The notes beneath the pieces were generated by a model. The model saw nothing but the letters and a program-made list of their open reading frames with translations. It did no database searches and had not been told where the DNA came from. A stretch of 64,000 nucleotides of DNA from Rhodopirellula islandica. GTDB lineage: Bacteria; Planctomycetota; Planctomycetia; Pirellulales; Pirellulaceae. Positions 18,436-29,018 of the stretch are shown piece after piece; position 1 is the first letter of the stretch, and each line of letters starts with the position of its first letter. The stretch lies in NCBI RefSeq assembly GCF_001027925.1, contig NZ_LECT01000030.1, positions 54,213-118,212 of the forward strand, written 5' to 3'. Both the position numbers and the translations under genes were made by a program.

Positions 18436-18637
18436 CGGTGCCCTCGACACAATCCATTCGACCGGACCAAGCCCAACAAACGGTCCATCACGTCGTCGGT
18501 TTGACTCCTGCGGCCCGCATTCAGGGAATGGAATCACGCCTGACACGCCGCTGAGAGTTACGGTTCCCAAAGGAACCCACGTGCAAGCGCCGGGAACCGC
18601 TGACTGACCGTTTGCATTCGAGCCTGGCTGATACCTC

Positions 18638-19459
18638 ATGATTCATGTCCAACACCTGTCGAAGGCCTACGAGGACCTTCGTCGGGGACGTTTCTTGGCC
18701 GTTGACCACATTTCATTTTGTGTCCAACCGGGAGAAATCTTTGGACTGCTCGGCCCCAACGGCGCCGGAAAAACCACGGTCCTGCGGATCCTCTCGACCG
18801 TGCTGCGTCCCAGTTCCGGGATCGCCACGATCAATGGCTACGACGTGTCCCATGAGCCGACCGAAGTCCGTCGCCGCATCGGTTTCGTCAGCAACAACAC
18901 CGCGATCTATGACCGCATGACAGCCTGGGAGATGGTCGGTTACTTCGGCCGCCTTCATGGCATGCAACGCGACGAACTGAACGATCGACTCGAAAAGTTG
19001 TTCAGCCAACTTCGGATGAATGAGTTTCGCGATGTTCCGGGCAGCAAGATGTCCACCGGCATGCAGCAAAAAGTTTCGATTGCTCGAGCCTTGGTGCACG
19101 ACCCGCCGGTGCTCGTGTTTGACGAAGCAACGCTCGGACTGGACGTGCTGGTCGCTCGCAACCTGCTGGAAGTCATTCGCGAATTACGAGACGCGGGCAA
19201 GTGCCTGATCTTTTCGACTCACATCATGAGCGAGGTGGAACGGTTGTGCGACCGAATCGCGATCATGCATCGCGGACGCATTTTGGACTCGGGCACCTTG
19301 GGTGAACTGGTCGACCGGCACGAAGAAGAAAACTTCGAAGAACTGTTCTTCTCGCTGCTCAGCGAACACGAAACCGCCGAAGCCAACGAACAACACGAAG
19401 CATCCCAAAACGACCAAGACAGTGGCCAAGTGCTCGCTACCACGGAGGCAGTGCAATGA
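18638..19459 (+). CDS. ABC transporter ATPase (NatA-like)
   Basis: The 273-residue protein begins [14 protein letters not shown]. Walker A is [14 protein letters not shown], and the signature is [15 protein letters not shown] in place of LSGGQ, as in NatA-type proteins. Walker B is [14 protein letters not shown], with DEA in place of the common DEP. The H-loop is [14 protein letters not shown]. The last 40 residues are an acidic, glutamine-rich tail. It overlaps the permease gene by 4 nt, so the two are translationally coupled. It would drive export of sodium, peptides or another substrate with the next gene product. Confidence 0.92.
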   Translation: MIHVQHLSKAYEDLRRGRFLAVDHISFCVQPGEIFGLLGPNGAGKTTVLRILSTVLRPSSGIATINGYDVSHEPTEVRRRIGFVSNNTAIYDRMTAWEMVGYFGRLHGMQRDELNDRLEKLFSQLRMNEFRDVPGSKMSTGMQQKVSIARALVHDPPVLVFDEATLGLDVLVARNLLEVIRELRDAGKCLIFSTHIMSEVERLCDRIAIMHRGRILDSGTLGELVDRHEEENFEELFFSLLSEHETAEANEQHEASQNDQDSGQVLATTEAVQ

Positions 19460-21774
19460 GCGAATCATCCCAACAAAAACGCGAGCGGGCCGCCAAAGCC
19501 AATCGACCGCGACTGGAAACCATCGGCTTGATCTACGCACGCGAAATGCGAGATCAATTGCGAGACCGTCGCACCCTGTTCACGATCATTGTTCTGCCGA
19601 TCTTGCTGTATCCCATCGTCGGAATGCTGCTGCTGCAGATCGCGCAGTTCACCCAACAACATCCGATCTCGGTGTGCGTGATCGGAATGGAACATGTCCA
19701 AGCCGCCGCGACTGGTGACATCCCTCCGCTGCTGGTGGAGAAAGAAGCGGAAGACACCGACACGCCAGAGAAAGCACTGCCACAGTACCGATTTGCCGAT
19801 GCGGTCTCCGAAGATGTTCGCAACGTCAACGTGACGACTTTTCGAACCAGCGAACTGGCACGCACCGGTGATTTGAGCGAACGAAGTGAAAGCTGGGTTC
19901 GCGACGGCATCTATGACTGCGTGATCTGTTTTGAAACACCTCTCTCAGAAACCAGCTCAACCCAGCCCAACCAACAAGGCACCATCGGGCTGTTTTACAA
20001 CGTTGCCTCAGATCAGTCTCTGGTCGCGAGAGAACGCATGGCCTCGATCTTGAATCACTGGCGTGGAACCTGGGTTCGCAATCGATTGTCCTCGGCCGGG
20101 ATGGAGCTTTCGGTCTTGGATCCGTTCCAAGTCCGTGACGTCGACATCGCTCCCGAGCGAACTCGCGAAGCAGCGTTTTGGAGCAAGCTTCTGCCTTTCA
20201 TCATGCTGATCTGGGCGATGACCGGCGCGTTCTACCCTGCGATCGACTTGGTCGCTGGTGAGAAAGAACGTGGAACGCTGGAAACGTTGCTCTGCAGCCC
20301 CACGCTTCGAAGTGAAATCGTTTGGGGCAAGCTCGGCGCGGTGATGTCATTCAGCATGATGACCGCGATCCTCAACGCCTGCTCGATGCTGGTCACCAGC
20401 ACGTTTGTGTTCAACCAAATCGCGATTGGTCCCGCGGGCGGCTCCATGGGAACGCCGCCCTTGATCCCGATGCTGTGGTTGTTCGTGGCCCTGATTCCGC
20501 TGTCAGCCTTGTTCAGCGCATTGGCTCTCGCGGTCGCCGCCATGGCACGCAGCAGCAAGGAGGGCCAGTACTACCTGATGCCGCTGATGATGCTGACACT
20601 GCCACTGGTCTTGCTACCGATGTTGCCAGGCACGACGCTGAGCTTGGGCACCAGCTTGATTCCCGTCACCGGGATGTTCTTGCTCGTCAGAACTCTGGTC
20701 GAGGGACACATGGTCGAAGCCTTGACGTACGTTCCGACCGTTGCACTTGTCACGGGCATTTGCCTGTGGTTGGCCGTTCAGTGGGCCCGCCGCCAGTTCG
20801 AATCCGAATCCGTTTTGTTTGGTGATGGCGACCAGTGGGAACTCGGGGCTTGGTTCCGACACCTATGGCGTGACCGCCAATTGGCAGCCACTCCCACCGT
20901 CGCCTTTGGATGCGGAGCCGTGGTGCTCGTCGGACTCTTCTTTGGCAAACTAGCCGTGACCGAGATGCCAACCACCTTTGCGGGCATCGCGACGCTGGTC
21001 CTGATCCCCCAACTCGGATTGATCTTGGCTCCGACGTTGTTGATGTCGGTCATGCTGACCACCTCTCTGCGCACCAGCCTGCGACTCAATCTTCCAAACT
21101 GGCGAATTTGGCCGGTCATCGGCGTGCTCTGTGTCATGCTTCATCCGCTCTACATCCAATTGGCTGGATGGATCAGCGCGATGTACCCACTCAGTGACCA
21201 AGCGGTCGAGGCCATGCTGCCGTTCACTCAGCAAATCGCATCGGCCCCGTGGACATCGGTGATCCTGTTGATGGCGTTTGTGCCTGCGATCTGTGAAGAG
21301 CTCACGTACCGCGGATTCATCTTTGGCGGACTGGTCCGCGGCGGCCACCCGTTGCGAGCCGTCTTGGTCACCGCGTTGATGTTTGGCATCTCGCATGGCG
21401 TGCTTCAACAATCCATTTCAGCCACGTTCATGGGATTGCTGCTCGGCTGGATCGCACTGCGAACTGGAAGCGTGTTGCCAGGCATCGCGATTCACTTCTG
21501 CAACAATGCCCTCTCGGTGTCGCTGCAACGGGTCACTGAATTGGATCTGCCGATCTTGAATGAGCTGATTCAAAACTCGGCCAATGGACCGGCGTACCAT
21601 CCTTACTGGACGGCATGTTGCTTCATCGTTTCCGCCGCTTGCTTGGCTGGAGTTTACCGAATCACGCAAGAAGCGGATTCCATCAACAGCCATGATGCGC
21701 TGGCTGATCGCGTGAGCTTGGGCAGCAACGTCACCGACCCAGCCTTGAAGCGACTTTCACCGGCCACGCAATGA
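19456..21774 (+). CDS. ABC-2/NatB-type permease fused to a CPBP protease domain
   Basis: The 772-residue protein has a NatB-like half: [19 protein letters not shown], then a large extracytoplasmic loop, then [19 protein letters not shown] and several membrane segments to about residue 440. The second half is a CPBP (CAAX-like) intramembrane protease with [31 protein letters not shown] and [12 protein letters not shown]. These carry the EE-x3-R, the FxxxH and the HxxxN metal residues. It is coupled to its ATPase by a 4-nt overlap. The fusion suggests export and membrane proteolysis of the same substrate, perhaps a peptide (inference). Confidence 0.88.
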   Translation: MSESSQQKRERAAKANRPRLETIGLIYAREMRDQLRDRRTLFTIIVLPILLYPIVGMLLLQIAQFTQQHPISVCVIGMEHVQAAATGDIPPLLVEKEAEDTDTPEKALPQYRFADAVSEDVRNVNVTTFRTSELARTGDLSERSESWVRDGIYDCVICFETPLSETSSTQPNQQGTIGLFYNVASDQSLVARERMASILNHWRGTWVRNRLSSAGMELSVLDPFQVRDVDIAPERTREAAFWSKLLPFIMLIWAMTGAFYPAIDLVAGEKERGTLETLLCSPTLRSEIVWGKLGAVMSFSMMTAILNACSMLVTSTFVFNQIAIGPAGGSMGTPPLIPMLWLFVALIPLSALFSALALAVAAMARSSKEGQYYLMPLMMLTLPLVLLPMLPGTTLSLGTSLIPVTGMFLLVRTLVEGHMVEALTYVPTVALVTGICLWLAVQWARRQFESESVLFGDGDQWELGAWFRHLWRDRQLAATPTVAFGCGAVVLVGLFFGKLAVTEMPTTFAGIATLVLIPQLGLILAPTLLMSVMLTTSLRTSLRLNLPNWRIWPVIGVLCVMLHPLYIQLAGWISAMYPLSDQAVEAMLPFTQQIASAPWTSVILLMAFVPAICEELTYRGFIFGGLVRGGHPLRAVLVTALMFGISHGVLQQSISATFMGLLLGWIALRTGSVLPGIAIHFCNNALSVSLQRVTELDLPILNELIQNSANGPAYHPYWTACCFIVSAACLAGVYRITQEADSINSHDALADRVSLGSNVTDPALKRLSPATQ

Positions 21775-21816
21775 ACCGCTGCCCACGGACCGACGACTGG
21801 TCTTGTTTCGTCTTGC

Positions 21817-23256
21817 TTACCAATAGCCACGTGGTTGGGATGGCACATCGTTCGGAGCAGGAGCCGATTGAAACCCGCTGATGCGTCCCGAAACCCGGGG
21901 TGCATCTTGACCAACAGGCAGCCCTGATTCATCGACTCGTGGCGTTCCCGGCACACTCCCAATGGAATCATTCAACGTGAGCGGACCGCGAGGCGGTTGA
22001 AGCAACCAAAGCATCTCCAGCGTTTGGCCGGAGACTGGCACCGACACGCTGTGCGGAGCCGCGAACAGACGCATCAATTGAGTCGCTGCAATCTGTTGAG
22101 GACCGGTCCTCACAATCGGCTGGCCCCCAGCGCACAACATCGTTCCAGGCGGCATCTTTTCAAACCCGCGCTGACTGTTGCACAAGCCCTCCATCGCGAG
22201 CTTGCCGTCGTACAAATCAAAGTCGATCGCAATCAAATCAAATGGAAAGTCATCCGGAACCGCGGTGGACAACTGGCACCCCAAGTCTTCTGCCAAACGC
22301 GGCAACAGCGACGCAGAGATCCAGCCACGTGTGATCTGAACCACCCCGTCGACATCCACCACGCCACCAGGAACAATCTGGCAACGGTTCAACTGCAACG
22401 ATCCCTTGCCGACCAAACGATGCGGCAAGAACTCCGTCATCCTCGCCATGTCGATGTTCTCGATTCGAGCGCTGCTGAGATCCAACATCCAAACCAAACC
22501 AGCCGCCCCTGCTCCAGCTTGACTGGGCACCTGAGACAGCTTGGCTGCACCATGGAACGTTGCCTCGTCGCCCAGTTTTTCAAACGCGGGATGATAGCCC
22601 GCCAACCAGGCAAGTGGTGCGTTCAGTTCGCCGGTTCGCAACGCAACGCTGGTTCGTGGCTGCCCCTCATCACGGCGACGTTTGATTTCAATTTCCATCG
22701 GTTCAATGTCGGGTCGTTCCCCCGCCAGCATGCAATACAAAACGGCGGAGACTTCTTTCTCGCCCGGTAAGATTCTGCCGTCCAAATCACGAACCGTGAT
22801 TTGAGAATGCGCGGACTGGATCGTCAGGTCATCAGCGGCCAACCGAATCGGATGCAGCGTGTGCTCGGGCCGACAAAGAAATCGGTCATGAACCAACTGC
22901 CACACGTCGTCGAGATACTCCGCGCGAATCTCAGGTTGGCTCAACCGAACGATCGTGCGGTCGTCCTCTTGCACCCAGGAAACAATCCGAATCCGGCCGA
23001 TCGATTGCTTGGTTTCATTGTCCCGCAATTGAACGTCGCCCAGCTGCCATGTCGTTGGGCTGACGCGTTCCAGCGAACCGATGCGAACATCCAAACCAGT
23101 TTGCAGCGCAAGCGTGGCTTCCGTCGCCCGGATGCATCGGCGGTGATACCACGGCGACCACATCACGAGGATGATCAGCATCGTCACGCAGGTCGGAACC
23201 GCGCAGCAGGCAACGAACAAACCTCGAGCCACGGCTCGCATCGTCCGTTCGTGCAT
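21817..23256 (-). CDS. Membrane-anchored protein of unknown function
   Basis: The 479-residue protein starts at MHERTMRAVARGLF; an upstream start at 23316 adds 20 residues. One N-terminal transmembrane segment (FVACCAVPTCVTMLIILVMW) is followed by a long mostly beta extracytoplasmic part. The spacing of the early region (GLDVRIGSLERVSPTTWQLG, VQLRD) resembles AsmA/DUF748-like repeats, but only weakly. The last 60 residues are rich in Pro, Ser and Gly. It is convergent with the ABC permease, with 42 bp between the stops. No function is assigned. Confidence 0.7.
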   Translation of the reverse strand: MHERTMRAVARGLFVACCAVPTCVTMLIILVMWSPWYHRRCIRATEATLALQTGLDVRIGSLERVSPTTWQLGDVQLRDNETKQSIGRIRIVSWVQEDDRTIVRLSQPEIRAEYLDDVWQLVHDRFLCRPEHTLHPIRLAADDLTIQSAHSQITVRDLDGRILPGEKEVSAVLYCMLAGERPDIEPMEIEIKRRRDEGQPRTSVALRTGELNAPLAWLAGYHPAFEKLGDEATFHGAAKLSQVPSQAGAGAAGLVWMLDLSSARIENIDMARMTEFLPHRLVGKGSLQLNRCQIVPGGVVDVDGVVQITRGWISASLLPRLAEDLGCQLSTAVPDDFPFDLIAIDFDLYDGKLAMEGLCNSQRGFEKMPPGTMLCAGGQPIVRTGPQQIAATQLMRLFAAPHSVSVPVSGQTLEMLWLLQPPRGPLTLNDSIGSVPGTPRVDESGLPVGQDAPRVSGRISGFQSAPAPNDVPSQPRGYW

Positions 23257-23683
23257 TTGGCGAATCCTTCGCACCGCATGGGGTGGGCTGACGAAAACGG
23301 ATTTCCAACAAGACAACGACCTGCGCTCAATCGCTGGTCAGCGTCCGCGAAAGCCCATCAGTGAACTGGCTTTCGAGACCTCGTCGAGTCTCCGTTTCAC
23401 GATTGCGACCATACCCAACTCGGCCTGGAAAAGAACAGATCGAAACGGGGTCGAATTCCCCCGTCTGGAAGACGATTCCGCGACCGCCCAGGGCCGTGAA
23501 ACAGACGGCCACAAGCGTTTCTTTTTCACGAAACAACCACTGCGTGAAACACCTGCGACGTGAAACCCAATCGCTTCATCCTGTCGTTCTGTTCAGCCGC
23601 CCAATTTGAAGCCTCTGTGCGGGATAACCCTGCATCGCGATCCGTTCGCCTGCGCTACTCCGCGTTGCAGCCCCGCTCGCAGA
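23257..23683. other. Intergenic region, nothing recognised
   Basis: These 427 bp lie between the minus-strand unknown at 21817-23256 and the minus-strand GT2 gene. Short frames exist on both strands, but none has a credible start, family motif or consistent composition. The promoter of the 23256 gene should be here. Confidence 0.5.
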
Positions 23684-24589
23684 TCATCGACGGAGCAATC
23701 CGTAACGAAAGATGCACCCCAGAGCAGCGACCCCGTCCCGCCAAGTGATCTTCTTGCCTTCGTCGTACCAGCGGTGGTGGTAACGAATGGGACGCTCTGT
23801 GAAACGCAACCCTTTCCGCGCCCAGCGAGCCGTCAACTCGATTTCAATTCCGAAGCGGTTTTCCTTCAACTGCGGCAGAATGCCCAAGAAACTCTCACGG
23901 CGAGCCATCTTGTAACAGGTTTCGACGTCGCTCAAACGCGGCCCGATTGCCACGCTGGCTAACCAAGAAATGAACCCGTTGACGGCCTGATGCCACCACG
24001 GCGAGACCTGGCGATCGCAATGACCGTAGCGCGTGCCGTAGACCACATCGGCTTCCCCAGCCAACAACGGTTGCAACATGACCCGAAAATCGCCGGGGTC
24101 GTACTCACTGTCCGCGTCTTGAATCACAACCACGTCGCCCTGAGTGGCTTCAATCGCTGTGCGGATCGCCGCACCTTTGCCTCGGTTTTCCGCGTGTCGT
24201 ATCAGTGTGACATTGTGGTCACTTTGATATTGCTGCAATGACTCCCCGGATCCATCGTTGGAACCATCATCCACCACGATGATCTGCATCGGCAGGCCGG
24301 TGTTGCGCAACGAGTTCAGCACCGACTCCACGGTCGAGCACTCGTTGTAAACCGGCACAATCACCGACAAGCAAAACGAGTCGGGCAGGGGATAGATCGA
24401 CAACGCGCGGCAAGCGTCCGGCCCCATTGTTTGGCGCATCCGAGCAACGTACTCATCGCTGAACCAGTAACTTGGTTCAACGGCAGAATCGGATCCCGTT
24501 GAAGCAGGGTCCAAATGCGTTTGCGATTCGTTCGAAACGAGTTCGGAAGACGCGTTCAGTTCGTTCACGTTGAGTTCACCGGGTGCCAC
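23684..24589 (-). CDS. GT2-family glycosyltransferase
   Basis: In the 301-residue protein the first 80 residues form a Ser/Asn-rich leader. The GT-A domain follows with LSVIVPVYNECSTVESVL, IIVVDDGSNDGSGESL, NRGKGAAIRTAIEATQGD and VVIQDADSEYDPGDF, the last being the DxD-type metal site. VVYGTRYG and ETCYKMARRE fit the dolichyl/polyprenyl-phosphate mannosyl- or glucosyltransferase branch. No C-terminal membrane segments are seen. It probably transfers a hexose to a lipid carrier or glycan; sugar and acceptor are unknown. The start may be later than 24589, because the leader is unlike the family. Confidence 0.87.
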   Translation of the reverse strand: MAPGELNVNELNASSELVSNESQTHLDPASTGSDSAVEPSYWFSDEYVARMRQTMGPDACRALSIYPLPDSFCLSVIVPVYNECSTVESVLNSLRNTGLPMQIIVVDDGSNDGSGESLQQYQSDHNVTLIRHAENRGKGAAIRTAIEATQGDVVVIQDADSEYDPGDFRVMLQPLLAGEADVVYGTRYGHCDRQVSPWWHQAVNGFISWLASVAIGPRLSDVETCYKMARRESFLGILPQLKENRFGIEIELTARWARKGLRFTERPIRYHHRWYDEGKKITWRDGVAALGCIFRYGLLRR

Positions 24590-24794
24590 GGCGGCGATGA
24601 CGCAACGTCATCGAATCATCCCATCGGACAACATGCCGCAACCAAGAAAAGGAAACCTGTTTGCGTGACATCATACGCGACTTCGCATGTGCGATGTTGC
24701 GACTTCGCATCCGTGCCTGATCGTGCCACGGTTCCCCCTTGGTTGACAAAAAAAACTTCACCCGAACGAGTCGCAATTTTCAAGGTCAAATCAA

Positions 24795-24806
24795 TTGACC
24801 GGTCAA
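24795..24806. promoter_or_regulatory. Palindrome TTGACCGGTCAA
   Basis: A perfect 12-bp palindrome, with another GGTCAA half-site at 24784-24789. It may bind a dimeric regulator. The position is about 200 bp upstream of the GT2 start and inside the gene-free region. Confidence 0.4.
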
Positions 24807-24895
24807 CGCGAATGTTTTTTTGATCACTTTGTTGTTGACATCGATGGTTCACCACGCCAAATTTTCGCTCGCTTGACCCACACATCTTCGATCCC

Positions 24896-24911
24896 TTCAC
24901 AAGCTTGTGAA
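24896..24911. promoter_or_regulatory. 16-bp perfect palindrome
   Basis: TTCACAAGCTTGTGAA is perfectly symmetrical and lies in the gene-free region. It has the size and shape of an operator for a dimeric helix-turn-helix regulator. Confidence 0.45.
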
Positions 24912-25115
24912 GCGGTTGCACTGAACGTTCTGTTCAACCGATTGTGGTCGATGATTTGTCTCTTCCAACGGAGTGTGTTCGATGCGGTTTGCCAGAATTT
25001 CTTTTCAGTCTGTCAAGCACCGATCGCCTCACACTTTCTTCGACGTTCCCCTTGGACAAGCGGGGTCACCGTCCGGCGTCATTTGATTGACACGGCAACT
25101 TTCCATTGACTGAAT

Positions 25116-25142
25116 CATGGCGAAGGGCTTCGCCATGTTTTT
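25116..25142 (+). terminator. Intrinsic terminator without an upstream gene
   Basis: CATGGCGAAG GG CTTCGCCATG is a perfect inverted repeat, followed by a run of five T. No coding gene on the plus strand ends upstream, so it would close a non-coding transcript. Confidence 0.6.
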
Positions 25143-25366
25143 GTTCGTCACAACGAGTGTGATCGATACACGGGAGACGGTTTGGACTCCACATCGCAGT
25201 TTGAATACTTCGATTGACACGGACGTCACTCCCTTCATTTTAATGTTGCCCAACGATGCTTCTTGATTTCTCTCACGCAATCAAGGTGCATTGGTGAACT
25301 TGAATTCCGATCGCCGACAAGGACTGTTCGCATCGGGTAACAATTTGAATTGGTAACAGAGCGACG

Positions 25367-25403
25367 CCAGTTTTGCAGGAAGCAAAACTGGCTCGTTTTT
25401 TTC
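25367..25403 (+). terminator. Strong intrinsic terminator without an upstream gene
   Basis: GCCAGTTTTGC AGGAA GCAAAACTGGC forms an 11-bp stem with a 5-nt loop, followed by TCG and seven T. The shape is canonical for the plus strand. The next gene downstream, mdh, starts 460 bp later. Confidence 0.75.
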
Positions 25404-25783
25404 TCTCAGGCAACTCGCCTCTCGCCTGGCTCACCTGACTGCCGGGGCATAGAACATTCCCGCTCGGAACACCTTGTTTCCCCCGGGCAATGAGATCGTG
25501 CAGTTTTTAAATGCCGTGCTCGCGAGGTTGAATTCACCCTCCTGAACGCAGTTGGGGAGGGTCGGAATGCGAGCGTTCAGCGAGAATCCCGGGGAGGGCA
25601 TCACCCGCCGCGTCCCATGCCCGGCCCCGCTGAAAAACGATCTCAAAATCCGCATGACCTCCATTCGTTGCGACGGCGTTTCAAATCGTCGAATTTCTCG
25701 GCGAGGCGGCCTCCTTCTGCGATCGCCGTCAGCCCCACCGGCGTTTCTCAATGGCTGCCCAGCTCCCTCGCGTGCCCTCTTGA

Positions 25784-26809
<1,026 letters not shown>

Positions 26810-26879
26810 AAGCGACACGCTGAATCGCCCCGCCTCATTCAGGCGGGTCACACCAGATGGGCTGATTTGACGATCGCCA

Positions 26880-26920
26880 AGAGAGCATTCCACCCTTTTG
26901 AGTGGCAGGCTCTCTTCTTT
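26880..26920 (+). terminator. Terminator-like hairpin after mdh
   Basis: AGAGAGC pairs with GCTCTCT, and inside them CCAC pairs with GTGG around CCTTTTGA; TTCTTT follows. A smaller hairpin CCCGCCT-CATTC-AGGCGGG lies just before it at 26829-26847. Confidence 0.6.
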
Positions 26921-26967
26921 CATCCTGCGGATCGATTACGCTAGTGGTCCGTGACAGCGAATGGTTC

Positions 26968-27083
26968 GGGTAGCGAAACTCGTCAAGAGTTTCGACTGGC
27001 CTCATTGCCCGGGTAGCGAAACTCATCAAGAGTTTCGGCTTGCTTGACAAATTCCCGAAAGTCTTGATGACTTTCGCTACGGT
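26968..27083. repeat. Short repeat cluster GGGTAGCGAAACTC..TCAAGAGTTTCG
   Basis: Two direct copies lie at 26968-26994 and 27011-27037. They differ at one position in the middle (CGTC versus CATC). A diverged inverted copy, CCCGAAAGTCTTGATGAC then TTTCGCTACGG, lies at about 27054-27083. The unit is itself partly palindromic (CGAAACTC/GAGTTTCG). It sits between mdh and the exported protein gene. Confidence 0.75.
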
Positions 27084-27140
27084 AGTCCCCCCTACATTTA
27101 GCCGCACAGTCCCTTCGCTTATCTCCTCGGAGTCTTCCCG

Positions 27141-27779
27141 ATGAAACGCCGTTGCTTCCACCTTTTGATGGCTGCCGCCCTGGCAGTGGTTTCCGTCTCG
27201 GCCCACGCCCAAGACGAAGAACTCCCCAAGGCATCGCCTGCGAAAGCCGAACCGACCAAGGCGGTCCCGGTCCAAGCAGCCGAGATGTCTGCCAAAGCCC
27301 GTCCACTCAGCGTGACCGTCGGCCTGGTCAACGATTCCAAAATCGAAGGCACGCTGACCGACACGACTCAGCTGCAAATGCAGACGTCATTCGGCACCGC
27401 CAGCATCCCCTTGTCGGAAGTTGCCGGCATTCGCTTTGCCTCCGCCAACGACGCGACCACCACCGTGGTCATGCTCAACGGTGACTCGATCACGGGAGCG
27501 ACCGATGTCAAACTCATCACGGTCGAAACCGAATGGGGAACCGCATCGATCAATGGCCCCAGCATCGCCTCGCTGATGTTCGTTCCTGGTTTGAACTGGA
27601 ACCCTTCCGACGGCCTGAACGGAAAACGCTGGAACCTCAGTGACATTCAAAAGCAGGACACCCCTTCACGCCCCACAGTGAATTCACCGACCGGCCAGTC
27701 CAGCAATCGGGCGCCAAGTCCCCAACGTCCTGGCACAAGCGTTCCCTCGATCAACCAACAGTTCTTCCCGAACCGGTGA
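27141..27779 (+). CDS. Exported protein of unknown function
   Basis: The 212-residue protein has a signal peptide (MKRRCFHLLMAAALAVVSVS, cleavage near SAHA-QDEE). A Lys/Ala/Pro linker follows, then a beta-rich core with two similar units, VGLVNDSKIEGTLTDTTQLQ and TVVMLNGDSITGATDVKLIT. The end is Pro/Ser-rich. The repeated 'nDs.i.G.ltd' pattern is seen in planctomycete exported proteins without function. A 13-bp-stem hairpin (27830-27861) follows. Confidence 0.7.
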   Translation: MKRRCFHLLMAAALAVVSVSAHAQDEELPKASPAKAEPTKAVPVQAAEMSAKARPLSVTVGLVNDSKIEGTLTDTTQLQMQTSFGTASIPLSEVAGIRFASANDATTTVVMLNGDSITGATDVKLITVETEWGTASINGPSIASLMFVPGLNWNPSDGLNGKRWNLSDIQKQDTPSRPTVNSPTGQSSNRAPSPQRPGTSVPSINQQFFPNR

Positions 27780-27829
27780 ACCTGACTGGCCGCTTGGCGG
27801 TCACTCCAATTCCACGATGTCCAACCCAG

Positions 27830-27861
27830 CATCCCATTTCGGCTTCGCCCGGAATGGGATG
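27830..27861. terminator. Hairpin between 27779 gene and hisC
   Basis: CATCCCATT pairs with AATGGGATG, and the stem extends inwards through TCGG/CCGG with one wobble to about 13 bp. There is no T-run on either strand, so termination is uncertain. It may instead be a REP-type palindrome. Confidence 0.45.
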
Positions 27862-27929
27862 TTGTCATGAAATGACTACAATGCCTGTTCCCCGCCGGCC
27901 CTTCCGACATTCTCCTTCGAGCTGATTCG

Positions 27930-29018
27930 TTGCAATACCGTCCCGCGCTATCCAAGATGAAACCGTACATCCCGGGGGAACAACCGCCACCGGGCAAATT
28001 CATCAAGCTCAACACAAACGAGAACCCCTACCCACCTCCGGCCCCGGTGGTCTCCGCGATCCAGTCCGCCGCAACCGGACCGCTGAACCGTTACCCCGAC
28101 CCCATGGCGACCTCGTTCCGACGAGCCGCCGCGGATGCGTTGGGATTGCCTGGTCCGGAATGGGTGCTCGCCGGCAACGGCAGCGACGAAATCCTGACCT
28201 TGCTCGTTCGCGGTTTTGTTGGCGAAGGCGAGTCGCTGCGACTGCCTTACCCCAGCTACATCCTGTACCGGACGCTGGCTGACATCCAAGGTGCGAACTG
28301 GGAACAAGTCCCATTCAACGATCCGTGGGAACTCCCGCAGTCATTTGGCGAAAATCGCGACGACCTGAAACTGGTGCTGCTGCCCAATCCAAACAGCCCC
28401 AGCGGAACGATCGTTTCCAAGAGCCAGATCGCCGAACTTTCCAATTCGCTCGACTGCCCGCTGGTCATCGATGAAGCCTACGCGGACTTCGCGGAAGAGA
28501 ACTGCCTGGACCTGGTGCAGTCCAACGACAACATTTTCGTCACCCGAACACTCAGCAAGTCGTATGGCCTGGCAGGCATCCGGTTCGGGTTCCTGGTGGC
28601 TCAACCACATGTGATCGCGGAACTGACCAAGATCAAAGACAGCTACAACTGCGACGCGATCTCAATCGCCGCCGCGACCGCCGCGATGGGGTGCCAAGAC
28701 TGGCTGGCCGATGTCGTTGCCAAAATGAACGTCACCCGAGAACGATTGACCGTCGGCTTGCGAGCACTTGGATTCGACGTGACACCATCGCACGCGAATT
28801 TCGTGTGGTGCCGCCACCCCGAAGGAAAACACGCCGAAATTCACCAGTACCTCAAACAAAGCCAGATTCTGATCCGATACATGGACTTCCCCGACTGGGG
28901 CGATGGATTGCGAATCAGTGTCGGGACCGACGAACAAATCGATGCGTGCTTGTTGATGATCGAGCGTGCGATGCAATCTCTCAACCTTACTCTTCCCGCC
29001 CGAGCGGACTCGACATGA
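27930..29018 (+). CDS. hisC: Histidinol-phosphate aminotransferase
   Basis: The 362-residue protein starts at TTG (MQYRPALSKMKPYIPGEQPP). This fits the normal HisC start, although an ATG nine codons later is possible. KLNTNENPYPPP is the family N-terminal motif, VLAGNGSDEILTLLVRGFV the cofactor region, and TRTLSKSYGLAGIRFG carries the PLP lysine. It makes L-histidinol phosphate from imidazole-acetol phosphate using glutamate. Its TGA overlaps the hisB ATG by 4 nt. Confidence 0.95.
   Translation: MQYRPALSKMKPYIPGEQPPPGKFIKLNTNENPYPPPAPVVSAIQSAATGPLNRYPDPMATSFRRAAADALGLPGPEWVLAGNGSDEILTLLVRGFVGEGESLRLPYPSYILYRTLADIQGANWEQVPFNDPWELPQSFGENRDDLKLVLLPNPNSPSGTIVSKSQIAELSNSLDCPLVIDEAYADFAEENCLDLVQSNDNIFVTRTLSKSYGLAGIRFGFLVAQPHVIAELTKIKDSYNCDAISIAAATAAMGCQDWLADVVAKMNVTRERLTVGLRALGFDVTPSHANFVWCRHPEGKHAEIHQYLKQSQILIRYMDFPDWGDGLRISVGTDEQIDACLLMIERAMQSLNLTLPARADST

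Noticed and set aside
26968..27083. CRISPR-like short repeats
   Set aside because: Only two direct copies and one inverted copy are present, with no regular spacers and no cas genes nearby.
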